This document shows, in pieces, positions 1 to 7,929 of a stretch of 20,485 nt of DNA. Both the position numbers and the translations under genes were made by a program. Positions within the stretch are counted from its first letter, which is position 1; every line of letters begins with the position of its first letter. This DNA is from a virus. The notes below the pieces were generated by a model. The model was not told the DNA's origin, did no database searches, and worked only from the letters and a program-made list of their open reading frames with translations. The stretch is from the IMG/VR virus record IMGVR_UViG_3300033571_006301, positions 1 through 20,485 of that record, one strand, 5' to 3'.

Positions 1-331
1 AGTTATCTGCGTGCGCTTCCATAGAATCACCTTGTTTCCATATAGTTAATTCAGTATTATCAGGAACGCAAAACTCTAAATATTTTTCACACAAGTTTTT
101 TTGTCCCATGAAACGTGCATAGTTTAATATTCTTTCTACAGTACAAAAAGGAGTCTGCATACTTCTATGCAAACTCTTATACGATAAAGTTCTATCTTTA
201 AAAGCTGGAATAACCTGAGCCGTGTTTTTAAAAGCATCAGGATTATTCTTTATAAAATTAACCAAAAAATCACAACTTTCTGCTGGAAGTAAAGATTCTA
301 CAACTAGAATATTATTCTGGAAGTGGGACAC
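1..331 (-). CDS. 2OG-Fe(II) oxygenase, N-terminal part (truncated by window edge)
   Basis: The minus strand is open from position 331 to the left edge (110 codons, no stop). The product would be an iron- and 2-oxoglutarate-dependent dioxygenase of the prolyl-4-hydroxylase-like type common in T4-like phages, with an unknown protein or nucleic-acid substrate. The key evidence is the last visible stretch, ELTIWKQGDSMEAHADN, in which H107 and D109 form the HxD iron-binding pair after the usual aromatic/GDSM approach. The distal His and the Arg that bind iron and 2OG lie outside the window. No ATG fits. A GTG at 329-331 preceded by GAGG is the best start, and it overlaps the end of the upstream 86-aa gene by 20 nt, which suggests translational coupling. 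The family call is fairly firm from the motif; the start is inferred. Confidence 0.68.
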   Translation of the reverse strand, partial: MSHFQNNILVVESLLPAESCDFLVNFIKNNPDAFKNTAQVIPAFKDRTLSYKSLHRSMQTPFCTVERILNYARFMGQKNLCEKYLEFCVPDNTELTIWKQGDSMEAHADN

Positions 332-572
332 CTGGTATCACCTCGTTACTTTCTAAAGCTGCTGCATTTTTCTGATTTAGTCTTTCAACATAACTATGTC
401 TGTCGTCACTAAACTCAAAAATACCTGTTGCAGCAATTTCATATCTTTTTCTATCTTTTGTAATAAAGTATCGAATATCTTTGTCGTCTATATATCCGTC
501 TTCTACTAAATTTTTAATCTTTCTAAAGAATATTTGATTAGATAATTTGTATCTAACACTATAAGAATCCAT
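312..572 (-). CDS. Unknown 86-aa phage protein
   Basis: An 86-residue soluble, charged protein that I do not recognise. Its N-terminal two thirds are rich in Lys, Asp and Tyr and look compact alpha/beta; the tail ends in a Pro-rich stretch, VIPGVPLPE. The start is supported by a GAGGGG ribosome site just upstream. It lies 14 nt after the large fibre gene and overlaps the downstream oxygenase, so it is probably the penultimate visible gene of the leftward late operon. The position, between a tail fibre and a dioxygenase, would suit a fibre assembly or modification accessory, but that is inference from context only. Confidence 0.7.
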   Translation of the reverse strand: MDSYSVRYKLSNQIFFRKIKNLVEDGYIDDKDIRYFITKDRKRYEIAATGIFEFSDDRHSYVERLNQKNAAALESNEVIPGVPLPE

Positions 573-586
573 TTTCCCCTCGTTTC

Positions 587-3151
587 TTATGTTTTAATAA
601 TAAATTGTACTACCTCTCCAGGATGCGTTACTGTAAGTGCAGGTACGGAGAGACCTGGGATAGAAAGTCCTGGAATAGTTAGAGCTGGCACGTTGTGAGT
701 GTGTCCGTTTACTGTTAACGATGGAATCGTTAACGCAGGAATAGATAACCCTGGAACAGTTAGTGCAGGGATAGATAGTCCTGGTATAGTTAATGCAGGT
801 ACGTTATGGGTGTGCCCGTTAACTGTTAAAGAAGGAATAGTCAGAGCAGGTATAGAAAGTCCTGGAACTGTTACGTTCATAGCAGGAATTGATAGAGCTG
901 GCACCGATAATCCTGGAACTGATAGACCTGGAACTGACAGACCTGGAATAGAGTGAGTGTGAGCAGCGTGATCTGCTATTGCTCTAACTAGAGCATTTGT
1001 TGCTTGGTCTTTAACAAGAACAGGTTGCTGGTAAGCAACAGTTGTTAGTGAGTGAACGTCTAAACCTCCAGAACCAGTAGTTCCAGTTCCTGTAGTGCCT
1101 GTTCCTGTGGTTGAACCACCAGTAGTTCCAGTGCCTGTGCTGTAAGTTAGAGCAGGTATTATTCCTGTACCGCCCGCAGTTGTACCAGTACTTGTAGAGG
1201 ACGCTACAGTAGTTGAAGTATTAGATGTAGTAGCTGTTATAGCTGTAGAACTTGTTCCTGTAGTTCCAGTACCTGTTGTACTAGTTCCTGTAGTGCCTGT
1301 TCCTGTTGAAGAGGCTACTGTAGTTGATGTATTAGATGTGGTAGCTGTTATAGCAGTCGTACTTGTTCCTGTAGTACCTGTACCAGTTGTTCCAGTTCCT
1401 GTACTATTTTGGAAGCTGGTGTTAATCTTACCTGCGGAATTAGCACCTATAGTTAAACTCTGAGAAGCATCAACACCATAAGGAGAGCGACCTCTAAAAT
1501 CAGGTAGATTGAATGTTGTAGAGTTATCTCCTACACCGAAGTTTGTAGAGATTGCAGAATATAATCCTGAATAAGTAGTACGAGAAACTGCAGTTCCATC
1601 ACATACAAGCCATCCAGAAGGTGCAGTATTTGCACCAAACATGATTATAGATCCAGCTGGTAGAGTGGTTCCACCTGCAGAAGATAATAAATTTGATCCA
1701 ACACTAGCACTTGTAGCAGTTAGATCTATATAAGCTCCGCGGAGTGTTCCACCATTTTCAAAGAATCTTATTCTATTTTCATAAACATCAATAGTTACGC
1801 CAGCAGCAAGAGAAGTACCTGATGCTGGTCTATTTAAAAATATCTCTCCGCCTTCAAGACCGCTTTGAAAAGTAGACTCTAGATTACCGTTTACCCTGAT
1901 ACTGACGCCATCATATGTTAAACCTGAACTACCTGTCAGAACGTTGGAAGAGTTTCTATAAAGAAGCTGATTTGCTGCACCTACGTCATTAGCTTTTGTA
2001 GCTATAGTAGTATTAGCTCCAGCTAACCCAGTTTGTAAATTAGTAATATTAGTATTAGCACCGTTTAATCCAGTAGTCTGGTTAGCATTTGTAGTATTGG
2101 CAGCGTCTATACCACCTTTAGCCATTAAATAAGTAGCATAGTCATTTGCACGAAGTTCTACAGCACCTGAAAATACAGATGTACCTAGTATAGCATTTGC
2201 TGCTGTGACGTTTAAGGAAGCGTTAGCTGTTCTAACTCTTACATTAGCTAAGGAAAAAGTAGAGTTAGATATATCTATAGTAGAAGTAGGCTCATTAAAA
2301 GCATAAGTAGCAAAGAACATCCAGTCTTGAGAAGCTACCGATCTAAAAACACCTGTATGGTTATTAGAGAAACCACCTCCAGAATAATGTCCGTATAAAC
2401 CAATATCTAAAATATCAGAAGTGCTATTAGAAGCTAGAGATAGTAGGGAATCTCCGAAAGAAACTGTGTTAGCAGCTACTATTGTAGTATTACCTGCTAG
2501 AACTAAGTTACCAAGAATAGTTACGTTTGATTGAAAAGTTACAGGGCTATTTGTAATAGCAGTAATGTTAGTATTGGCTCCAGTAAGCCCAGTCTGCAAA
2601 TTAGTAATATTAGTATTAGCGCCAGCTAAACCGCCTTGTAAAGCAATAACGTTAGATTCCGCACCACTAATACGGGTATTAGATCCTGTTAGACCAGAAG
2701 TTAAATTAGTAATATTAGTATTCGAACCCGTTAATCCAGATTGTAGGTTAGTAATATTAGTATTAGCGCCTGTTAATCCTGTGGTTTGGTTAGTATTAAT
2801 AGTATTAGCTCCCGCTAACCCACCTTGTAATGCAATAACATTAGCCTCAGCACCAGATAAACGAGTATTAGAGCCTGTTAAACCAGTTTGAAGATTGACA
2901 ATAGCTGTATTGGCACCAGTTATACCACCTAAAGCTATTAAATAAGTTGAATAATCGTTTGAACGAGCGGATAGTAGAGTAGCATGGTCGTTAGCACGTA
3001 ATTCTACCCCATTGGAATAGACAGTACCAGAGTATACGTTACCTGTAGTTGTACCGTTACCAACAACTGCTGTAGCATTGGCAGTAACTTCAAATTTACC
3101 TGTGGCATCTATACCTAGGCCTCCAAGGTATTTATCTACACGAGTTACCAT
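587..3151 (-). CDS. Tail fibre protein with Tail Collar domain and HxH repeat tip
   Basis: An 854-aa virion adhesin with five visible parts. (1) Residues about 50-200 are tandem 14-residue units of the form TxIxNLQxGLxGSN, with a 3-4-3-4 spacing of aliphatic positions that suits a trimeric stalk. (2) About 205-345 is a block shared with the 1107-aa fibre. (3) About 500-570 is a phage Tail Collar domain (PF07484 type), with PSGWLVCDGTAVSRTTY and FNLPDFRGRSPYG. (4) About 575-690 is Ser/Thr/Gly low-complexity sequence (STGTGTTGTGTT-like). (5) About 725-845 has tandem GLSIPALTIPSLTV-like repeats with HAAHTHS and two NGHTHN motifs. By analogy with the metal-bound HxH needle of T4 gp37, the C-terminal part may be a metal-stapled trimeric tip that contacts the receptor. 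Its ATG overlaps the upstream stop by one base (TAATG). Confidence 0.93.
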   Translation of the reverse strand: MVTRVDKYLGGLGIDATGKFEVTANATAVVGNGTTTGNVYSGTVYSNGVELRANDHATLLSARSNDYSTYLIALGGITGANTAIVNLQTGLTGSNTRLSGAEANVIALQGGLAGANTINTNQTTGLTGANTNITNLQSGLTGSNTNITNLTSGLTGSNTRISGAESNVIALQGGLAGANTNITNLQTGLTGANTNITAITNSPVTFQSNVTILGNLVLAGNTTIVAANTVSFGDSLLSLASNSTSDILDIGLYGHYSGGGFSNNHTGVFRSVASQDWMFFATYAFNEPTSTIDISNSTFSLANVRVRTANASLNVTAANAILGTSVFSGAVELRANDYATYLMAKGGIDAANTTNANQTTGLNGANTNITNLQTGLAGANTTIATKANDVGAANQLLYRNSSNVLTGSSGLTYDGVSIRVNGNLESTFQSGLEGGEIFLNRPASGTSLAAGVTIDVYENRIRFFENGGTLRGAYIDLTATSASVGSNLLSSAGGTTLPAGSIIMFGANTAPSGWLVCDGTAVSRTTYSGLYSAISTNFGVGDNSTTFNLPDFRGRSPYGVDASQSLTIGANSAGKINTSFQNSTGTGTTGTGTTGTSTTAITATTSNTSTTVASSTGTGTTGTSTTGTGTTGTSSTAITATTSNTSTTVASSTSTGTTAGGTGIIPALTYSTGTGTTGGSTTGTGTTGTGTTGSGGLDVHSLTTVAYQQPVLVKDQATNALVRAIADHAAHTHSIPGLSVPGLSVPGLSVPALSIPAMNVTVPGLSIPALTIPSLTVNGHTHNVPALTIPGLSIPALTVPGLSIPALTIPSLTVNGHTHNVPALTIPGLSIPGLSVPALTVTHPGEVVQFIIKT

Positions 3152-3471
3152 TACTTTCTAACCTTCCTTCTAGGAGATGCTCCTGTAGCTACAAAAACAG
3201 GAGAACCTGTCCCCTCTCCTTTTTTACCAGCGCCTGCTTCAGACTGAGCAGATCTTTTACGACGTACAAAAGAAGCAATTCCTTCTTTTCCTAGTTTACG
3301 TGCTTTTTCTCTTGATAAGCAAGCAGCGTATGGGTCTCCAGGCTTACCTTCTCCACATTTTCCAATACGGTTACCTGATGCGTCGTAGCGATCCCATCCA
3401 CCACCACCAACTCCACCAGTCTTGCCAGTCCCGAACCAAGCTTTTAATCCGCTACGAGGTTTCTTAGCCAT
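3151..3471 (-). CDS. Basic Gly-rich phage protein with C-x(11)-C, 106 aa
   Basis: A basic protein that starts MAKKPRSGLKAWFGTGKT, followed by a Gly-rich stretch, a WDRYDASGNRIGKCGEGKPG segment with its cysteine, and a second Cys in YAACLSREKARKL. The C-terminus is rich in Lys, Arg, Ser and Gly and probably disordered. From memory, similar small proteins with a KCG...PYAACLS-like core recur in T4-like marine phages next to DUF5872-type genes; their role is not known to me. Starts and stops overlap by one base with both neighbours (TAATG), so translation is likely coupled across the small-protein cluster and into the 854-aa fibre. A nucleic-acid- or virion-associated role would fit the charge but is not shown. 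Confidence 0.85.
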   Translation of the reverse strand: MAKKPRSGLKAWFGTGKTGGVGGGGWDRYDASGNRIGKCGEGKPGDPYAACLSREKARKLGKEGIASFVRRKRSAQSEAGAGKKGEGTGSPVFVATGASPRRKVRK

Positions 3472-3707
3472 TAGTATTTTCTCTTTGGATTTGGAATAAC
3501 CATATTTTTAAAAGGTGTTTTGGCGGATGCCCATTGATCATAGGTCATCCACCCTTTCATCTCATCACTAGGACGAGTTACCATTCTTCCTAATGGTGTG
3601 TAAAATTCAGCAAGAGGCTGCTTCTGACGTGTAGAAACGTCAGAAGACATTGTCTCCCATAAAGAATCATCAGTAGATTTCTTCTTTCTGAATCTTATTC
3701 TAGCCAT
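3471..3707 (-). CDS. Unknown basic 78-aa phage protein
   Basis: A 78-residue protein beginning MARIRFRKKKS with a conserved-looking core LAEFYTPLGRMVTRPSDEM and a WMTYDQWASAKTPF segment, ending in PKRKY. There is no membrane segment and no recognised domain. It is the third member of a run of four small basic genes joined by one-base TAATG overlaps or a one-base gap. Both termini are highly basic while the centre is neutral with several aromatics, so it could bind DNA or another virion protein, but the function is unassigned. Confidence 0.8.
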   Translation of the reverse strand: MARIRFRKKKSTDDSLWETMSSDVSTRQKQPLAEFYTPLGRMVTRPSDEMKGWMTYDQWASAKTPFKNMVIPNPKRKY

Positions 3708-3862
3708 TACTTTCCTTTTTTAGCCATAATAGCTTTCTGTAAAGCGGGAGGAAGCTTCTTTTGAGCAGCTGTTAGACCAGATGCTTCTTTCTTCATTTCA
3801 GGAGATTTCATTTCCTTCTTCATTTTTGGTTCTTTTTTAGCCTTACTTTTCATTTTAGCCAT
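3707..3862 (-). CDS. Lys/Met-rich 51-aa phage protein
   Basis: The preferred start is the ATG at 3862, which follows an AGGAAAG ribosome site; a longer frame to 3964 would overlap the upstream gene entirely. The product begins MAKMKSKAKKEPKMKKEMK and ends SGLTAAQKKLPPALQKAIMAKKGK. The first half is almost entirely Lys, Met, Glu and Pro and is likely disordered. The second half, LTAAQKKLPPALQKAIM, is a short amphipathic helix of a kind I have seen at the ends of small marine-phage proteins. It starts one base after the DUF5872-like gene stop. Function unknown. Confidence 0.75.
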   Translation of the reverse strand: MAKMKSKAKKEPKMKKEMKSPEMKKEASGLTAAQKKLPPALQKAIMAKKGK

Positions 3863-3863
3863 G

Positions 3864-4037
3864 TTACTTCTTTCCTTTTTTTGAGGAAGTTGTTCTATAA
3901 GAACCTCCTCTGCGTTTATACTCTTGAACCAGCCAACCATTAGCGTAAGCAGATGGATAAACATCGAACTTAGCTTTTGCTTCAGCTTTTACTCTTGCAT
4001 ATAATGCTTTGTCTGTAGGAGTTGCTTTTTGTGCCAT
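3864..4037 (-). CDS. DUF5872-like small phage protein, 57 aa
   Basis: A 57-codon frame read from the ATG at 4037. The core ARVKAEAKAKFDVYPSAYAN followed by GWLVQEYKRRGGSY matches what I know of the DUF5872 family (VKxEAKxKF..WPSAYASGWLVxxYKxRGG), a small basic domain found in T4-like and giant viruses with no known function. The tail SSKKGKK is basic. It heads the small-protein cluster that leads into the 854-aa fibre. The 54-nt gap upstream (4038-4091) holds a TATAAAAATA string on the minus strand that could be a late promoter, but it is not a clear match to the T4 late box TATAAATA. Confidence 0.8.
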   Translation of the reverse strand: MAQKATPTDKALYARVKAEAKAKFDVYPSAYANGWLVQEYKRRGGSYRTTSSKKGKK

Positions 4038-4091
4038 AATATTATTACTGTACCTTATATTTTTATAGCAGTCAAACCAAAATTTGTAAAA

Positions 4092-7000
4092 TTATCTTAT
4101 AGTTACAATTTCTAAACTCAGAGAAGAAGCTAAAGAAACATCGGTAAATTGAATGTTTGAAGACGAATTAGCTAGAATATATTGATCTTTATTTTGATAA
4201 ACTCCGTTTAGATATACAGAAACATTATTAACACTAGACACAATTGTTCCTATGTAATAGGAATTAGAAGTTGTAGTGTTATAAGTACTAGTAGTATAAG
4301 AAACTTTATTAGAGATAGCTGTATTAGCATAGGTAGCATAAGAAGATAGGTTAGATTGTACGGAGTTTACGTTAGCGTATAATCTAGTATATGTTACAAA
4401 ATCATTTGAGGTAGCAGCTAAATAAGTAGCATATACGTTAGCTACAGAATCTTTAGTAGCGATATTAGTATTAGCGCCAGATAACCCAGTTTGTAAATTA
4501 GTAATGTTGGTATTAGCACCATTTAACCCAGTAGTCTGATTAGTATTAATAGTGTTAGAACCAGTTAAACCAGTTTGTAGATTAATAATAGAAGTGTTAG
4601 CACTATCAATACCACCCTTAGCTATTAAATAAGTAGCATAAACGTTAGCAACTGAGTCCTTAGTTGCAATGTTAGTATTAGCTCCAGCTAGTCCACCTTG
4701 TAAATTTAAAATAGAGGTATTAGAACCAGACAAACCACTCTGTAAATTAATAATAGAAGTATTAGCGCTATCAATACCCCCTTTAGCTATTAGATATGTA
4801 GAATAATCATTAGAACGAGCGCTAAGTAGCGTTGCTCCGTCGTTACTCATAGCAGTTAGGTAAGTTGAAAAAACGTTTGCTACGGAATCTTTAGTAGCTA
4901 CAGTGGTATTAGTACCGCTAAGACCTGTCTGCAAATTAAGTATAGCTGTGTTAGAGCCACTTAAACCAGATTGAAGATTTAGTATAGCTGTATTAGAACC
5001 AGAGATTCCACCTTGTAGATTAACAATAGCTGTATTAGCTGCGTCAATTCCACCTTTAGCAGTTAAAAATGTAGAATAATCATTAGAACGTGCTGTTAAT
5101 AGCGTAGAACCATCATTAGAATAAGCAAATCCAAGAGTTATACCATCGTTTGAATATGCTGCAAGTAATGTTGAGTAGTCATTAGAACGAGCACTAAGAA
5201 GAGTAGCTCCGTCGTTACTCATAGCACTTAAATAAGTAGCATAGACGTTTGCTATAGAGTCTTTAGTTGCGACTGTTGTATTAGTTCCTGTTAATCCTGT
5301 TTGTAAATTAACAATAGAAGTGTTAGCACCTGCTGCTCCCCCAAAAAGACTTAAAATAGAAGAGTTAGAGTAAGTAACAGAACCTAATAAAGTAAGATAA
5401 GTGCTATAATCATTTGAACGAGCTGTTAGTAAAGTAGAACCATCATTGCTAAGAGCAGATAGGTAAGTCGCATAATCATTAGCGCGAAGTTCAATACCAC
5501 TTGAAAATACACGAGTTGATATAATAGCATTACCAGATACAACATCTAAACTAGCGTTAGATGTTTTGACTCTAAGATTTCCAAGATCAAAAGTAGAATT
5601 AGAAATGTCAATTGTAAGAGAAGGCTCTTCTTTTGCATACGCGCCAAATATAAACCAATCTTTTGATGTGGAAGATCTAAAAATACCAGAATGATTGTTT
5701 GAATAACCACCCCCACTATAATGACCATATAAACCGATATCTACAACATCAGAAGTACTATTTGACGCAAGAGATAGCAGAGAGTCCCCGAAAGAAATAG
5801 TATTAGCACTAACAATTGTAGTATTACCGGCCAGAGTAAGATTACCAAGAATAGTTACGTTTGATTGAAATGTTACTGGAGAATTTGTTATCGCTGTGAT
5901 ATTAGTGTTAGCGCCTGTAAGCCCTGTTTGTAAATTAGTGATAGAAGTGTTAGAACCAGTAATTCCTGATTGTAAATTAGTGATGTCTGTATTAGAACCA
6001 AGTAGACCTACTATAAGATTAAGAATATTTGTATTAGACCCTGCTATACCTCCTTGAAGAGATGTTACGTTAGCTTCTGTACCAGATAAACGAGCATTAG
6101 ATCCGACAAAGGCTCCTGAGAATATAGCTACATTCCCAGAAAGATTAGTATTAGTACCTGAGATACCAGTTTGTAAATTAACGATAGAAGTATTAGAAGC
6201 TGAAACAGCTCCTAAAAGAGTTAAGTATGTGCTATAGTCATTTGAACGCGCACTAAGAAGAGTTGCACCATCATTACTCATAGCAGATAGATATGTAGCA
6301 TATACGTTAGCTACTGAATCTTTTGTAGATAGAGTTGCGTTAGTACCGCTAAGACCAGTTTGAAGATTAAGTATAGAAGTATTAGAGCCAGTAATTCCAG
6401 CCTGTAAATTAATAATAGAAGTATTGGCAGCGTCTATCCCGCCTTTGGCAGTTAGATAAGTGGTATAAACATTTGAGATAGAATCTTTTGTGGCGACTAT
6501 TGTATTAGTACCAGAAATGCCAGCGATAAGATTATCTATAGTAGCACGTTGAGCATCGTTTACAGTATTAGCTCCTACTAGACCAGAACGTAAATTTACG
6601 ATATCTGTATTAGATCCTGATAGTCCACTCTGTAAATTAACAATCGCAGTATTAGCTCCGTCTATTCCTCCGCGAGAAACTAGATATGTAGCATACACAT
6701 TTGCGATAGAGTCTTTTGTAGCAACTGTAGCATTTGTACCACTTAGTCCACTAGATAGTGTAATATAGCTACTATAGTCATTTGCTAGAGCTGAGTTAAG
6801 AGTTACTGCATCATTGGAGTAAGCAATGCCAAGAGTAGTTCCATCATTGGCATATGCTATAAGATATGTGTTATAAATATTTGCGTTAGCAGCAGCAAGA
6901 CCGTTCTGAAGATCGGCAATTGAAACGTTAGAGCCTACCAACCCAGTTTGTAGATTGACAATTGCAGTATTGGATCCAGAGAGACCACTCTGTAAATTAA

Positions 7001-7415
7001 TGATTGAGGTATTAGCGCTAGCGATACCTCCTTGAAGCGAAATAGTATTAGAAGCAACATTAGCAATCTGATTAAAAACTGTAGTAGAGAAACTGCCGTC
7101 ATTCGCAATAGCGTTAGCAATCTCACGTAGAGTATCTAAAAATTCTGGAGAGCTGTCAACAATCTCTGAAATCTTAGCATCTATAGCTGCATTAGTAGTA
7201 AAAGTTGTATTAGCATAACTAGCATAGGCATTTAAATTTGAACTAAGAATGTTATAAGTAATATAATCATTTGAATCGGAAATAGCAATACGAGCGTTCG
7301 ATACAGAAAGCGAACGAGAAGCTGCATTGGCAGTTTGGGTAATTAAAAACAAATCATTTCCAGCAACTGCGTTACCAGAAAGAGTTGAAAGAGCGGAAAT
7401 CTTTACGTTTGCCAT
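4092..7415 (-). CDS. Large repetitive tail fibre protein, 1107 aa
   Basis: A long trimeric-fibre candidate. The N-terminus, MANVKISALSTLSGN then NDLFLITQTANAASRSLS, is the kind of virion-attachment head seen on T4-like marine phage fibres. Most of the rest is tandem repeats: 14-residue TxIxNLQxGLxGSN units alternate with SNDxSTYL/YATYL segments and ATKDSxANVY linkers. A globular block at about residues 505-655 (SFGDSLLSLASNSTSDVVDI, GLYGHYSGGGYSNNHSGIFR) is shared with the 854-aa fibre. The C-terminal 60 residues (VYLNGVYQNKDQYILANSSS) resemble the small beta-domain found at the end of many phage fibres. Its repeats are varied at the nucleotide level, consistent with expansion by recombination followed by drift. 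The start follows AAGGAAT. Stop codons are absent from all 1107 codons. Confidence 0.92.
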   Translation of the reverse strand: MANVKISALSTLSGNAVAGNDLFLITQTANAASRSLSVSNARIAISDSNDYITYNILSSNLNAYASYANTTFTTNAAIDAKISEIVDSSPEFLDTLREIANAIANDGSFSTTVFNQIANVASNTISLQGGIASANTSIINLQSGLSGSNTAIVNLQTGLVGSNVSIADLQNGLAAANANIYNTYLIAYANDGTTLGIAYSNDAVTLNSALANDYSSYITLSSGLSGTNATVATKDSIANVYATYLVSRGGIDGANTAIVNLQSGLSGSNTDIVNLRSGLVGANTVNDAQRATIDNLIAGISGTNTIVATKDSISNVYTTYLTAKGGIDAANTSIINLQAGITGSNTSILNLQTGLSGTNATLSTKDSVANVYATYLSAMSNDGATLLSARSNDYSTYLTLLGAVSASNTSIVNLQTGISGTNTNLSGNVAIFSGAFVGSNARLSGTEANVTSLQGGIAGSNTNILNLIVGLLGSNTDITNLQSGITGSNTSITNLQTGLTGANTNITAITNSPVTFQSNVTILGNLTLAGNTTIVSANTISFGDSLLSLASNSTSDVVDIGLYGHYSGGGYSNNHSGIFRSSTSKDWFIFGAYAKEEPSLTIDISNSTFDLGNLRVKTSNASLDVVSGNAIISTRVFSSGIELRANDYATYLSALSNDGSTLLTARSNDYSTYLTLLGSVTYSNSSILSLFGGAAGANTSIVNLQTGLTGTNTTVATKDSIANVYATYLSAMSNDGATLLSARSNDYSTLLAAYSNDGITLGFAYSNDGSTLLTARSNDYSTFLTAKGGIDAANTAIVNLQGGISGSNTAILNLQSGLSGSNTAILNLQTGLSGTNTTVATKDSVANVFSTYLTAMSNDGATLLSARSNDYSTYLIAKGGIDSANTSIINLQSGLSGSNTSILNLQGGLAGANTNIATKDSVANVYATYLIAKGGIDSANTSIINLQTGLTGSNTINTNQTTGLNGANTNITNLQTGLSGANTNIATKDSVANVYATYLAATSNDFVTYTRLYANVNSVQSNLSSYATYANTAISNKVSYTTSTYNTTTSNSYYIGTIVSSVNNVSVYLNGVYQNKDQYILANSSSNIQFTDVSLASSLSLEIVTIR

Positions 7416-7422
7416 TTATTCC

Positions 7423-7584
7423 TTATAGAACTGTGTTATCTTCAACTTGCAAGTATAAAGACTCTTCAGTAATGATATTTATACCAGATTCTGTAGTTAT
7501 AGAATTACCAGGCTCAAAGAAGTCTGAAATAACAACTCTTAGAGCGGCAGTAAAATTCAAAAAGAGTGAAGTGATTCTTAGCAT
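7423..7584 (-). CDS. Small 53-aa virion-operon protein
   Basis: A short frame that fills the gap between two larger genes. Its ATG at 7584 directly follows the TAA of the upstream 114-aa gene, and its stop lies 7 nt before the fibre start. The product begins MLRITSLFLNFTAALRVVIS, a hydrophobic or amphipathic N-terminal stretch, then turns acidic (TEESLYLQVEDNTVL). I do not recognise it. The tight packing and the purine-rich GAGAGAG upstream are the main support. It could be a small structural or chaperone protein for the following fibre. Confidence 0.55.
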   Translation of the reverse strand: MLRITSLFLNFTAALRVVISDFFEPGNSITTESGINIITEESLYLQVEDNTVL

Positions 7585-7929
7585 TTACTCTCTCTCAGAG
7601 ATATAAGCTACTCCAGCGCTGGAGTCTGATATTATAGAAATGGTATTATGATAGCCATCTGTATCAGAAAGATCAGATCCTAGAGCCATATCAAAAGGAA
7701 GACCAGCTGGAATAAAGTGTGAGTTAGTTGTAGCCTCAACTCCAGCATTCCCAGTTTCAAAATAGGAAGATACAGAACAGATTAGTGTGATAACACGAGT
7801 TCCACCAGGGATCGTAATGCTCGAAGCGCTAGAAGAGTTTATCGATACCTTCTGCGCACCTCCGGTGCGAAAACGTAGTACTGGGATGCTCTGAGAGTTG
7901 TCGTCGCGAGGCATACGAGTTTTAGCCAT
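7585..7929 (-). CDS. Small virion structural protein (beta-rich, 114 aa)
   Basis: A beta-rich protein with the order RVITLICSVSSYFETGNAG, then HFIPAGLPFDMALG, then ISIISDSSAGVAYISERE. From memory this layout (RVIxL.S...Y...G, S.FIPAG.P....., I..IS.SS.G..YVTE) recurs in small virion structural proteins of T4-like marine phages, probably a head or tail decoration fold; I cannot name the exact family. Ser/Thr-rich strands and no membrane segment fit a secreted-like virion surface protein. The start overlaps the end of the upstream 147-aa gene by 8 nt. Confidence 0.7.
   Translation of the reverse strand: MAKTRMPRDDNSQSIPVLRFRTGGAQKVSINSSSASSITIPGGTRVITLICSVSSYFETGNAGVEATTNSHFIPAGLPFDMALGSDLSDTDGYHNTISIISDSSAGVAYISERE

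Noticed and set aside
699-956. A plus-strand 85-aa frame opposite the fibre end
   Set aside because: It is the reverse complement of the GLSIP repeat tract; its repetitive translation follows from the fibre repeats and has no ribosome site.
2565-2891. A plus-strand 108-aa frame opposite the fibre stalk
   Set aside because: A shadow of the 14-residue stalk repeats; repetitive, with no promoter or ribosome site.
4038-4091. A T4-type late promoter (TATAAATA) before the small-protein cluster
   Set aside because: The minus strand has TATAAAAATA, which is near but not a match, and other late genes here show no common late box, so I do not list it.
7385-7606. A plus-strand 73-aa frame
   Set aside because: It lies opposite the 53-aa minus gene and the fibre start; the minus frame fits the operon spacing better.
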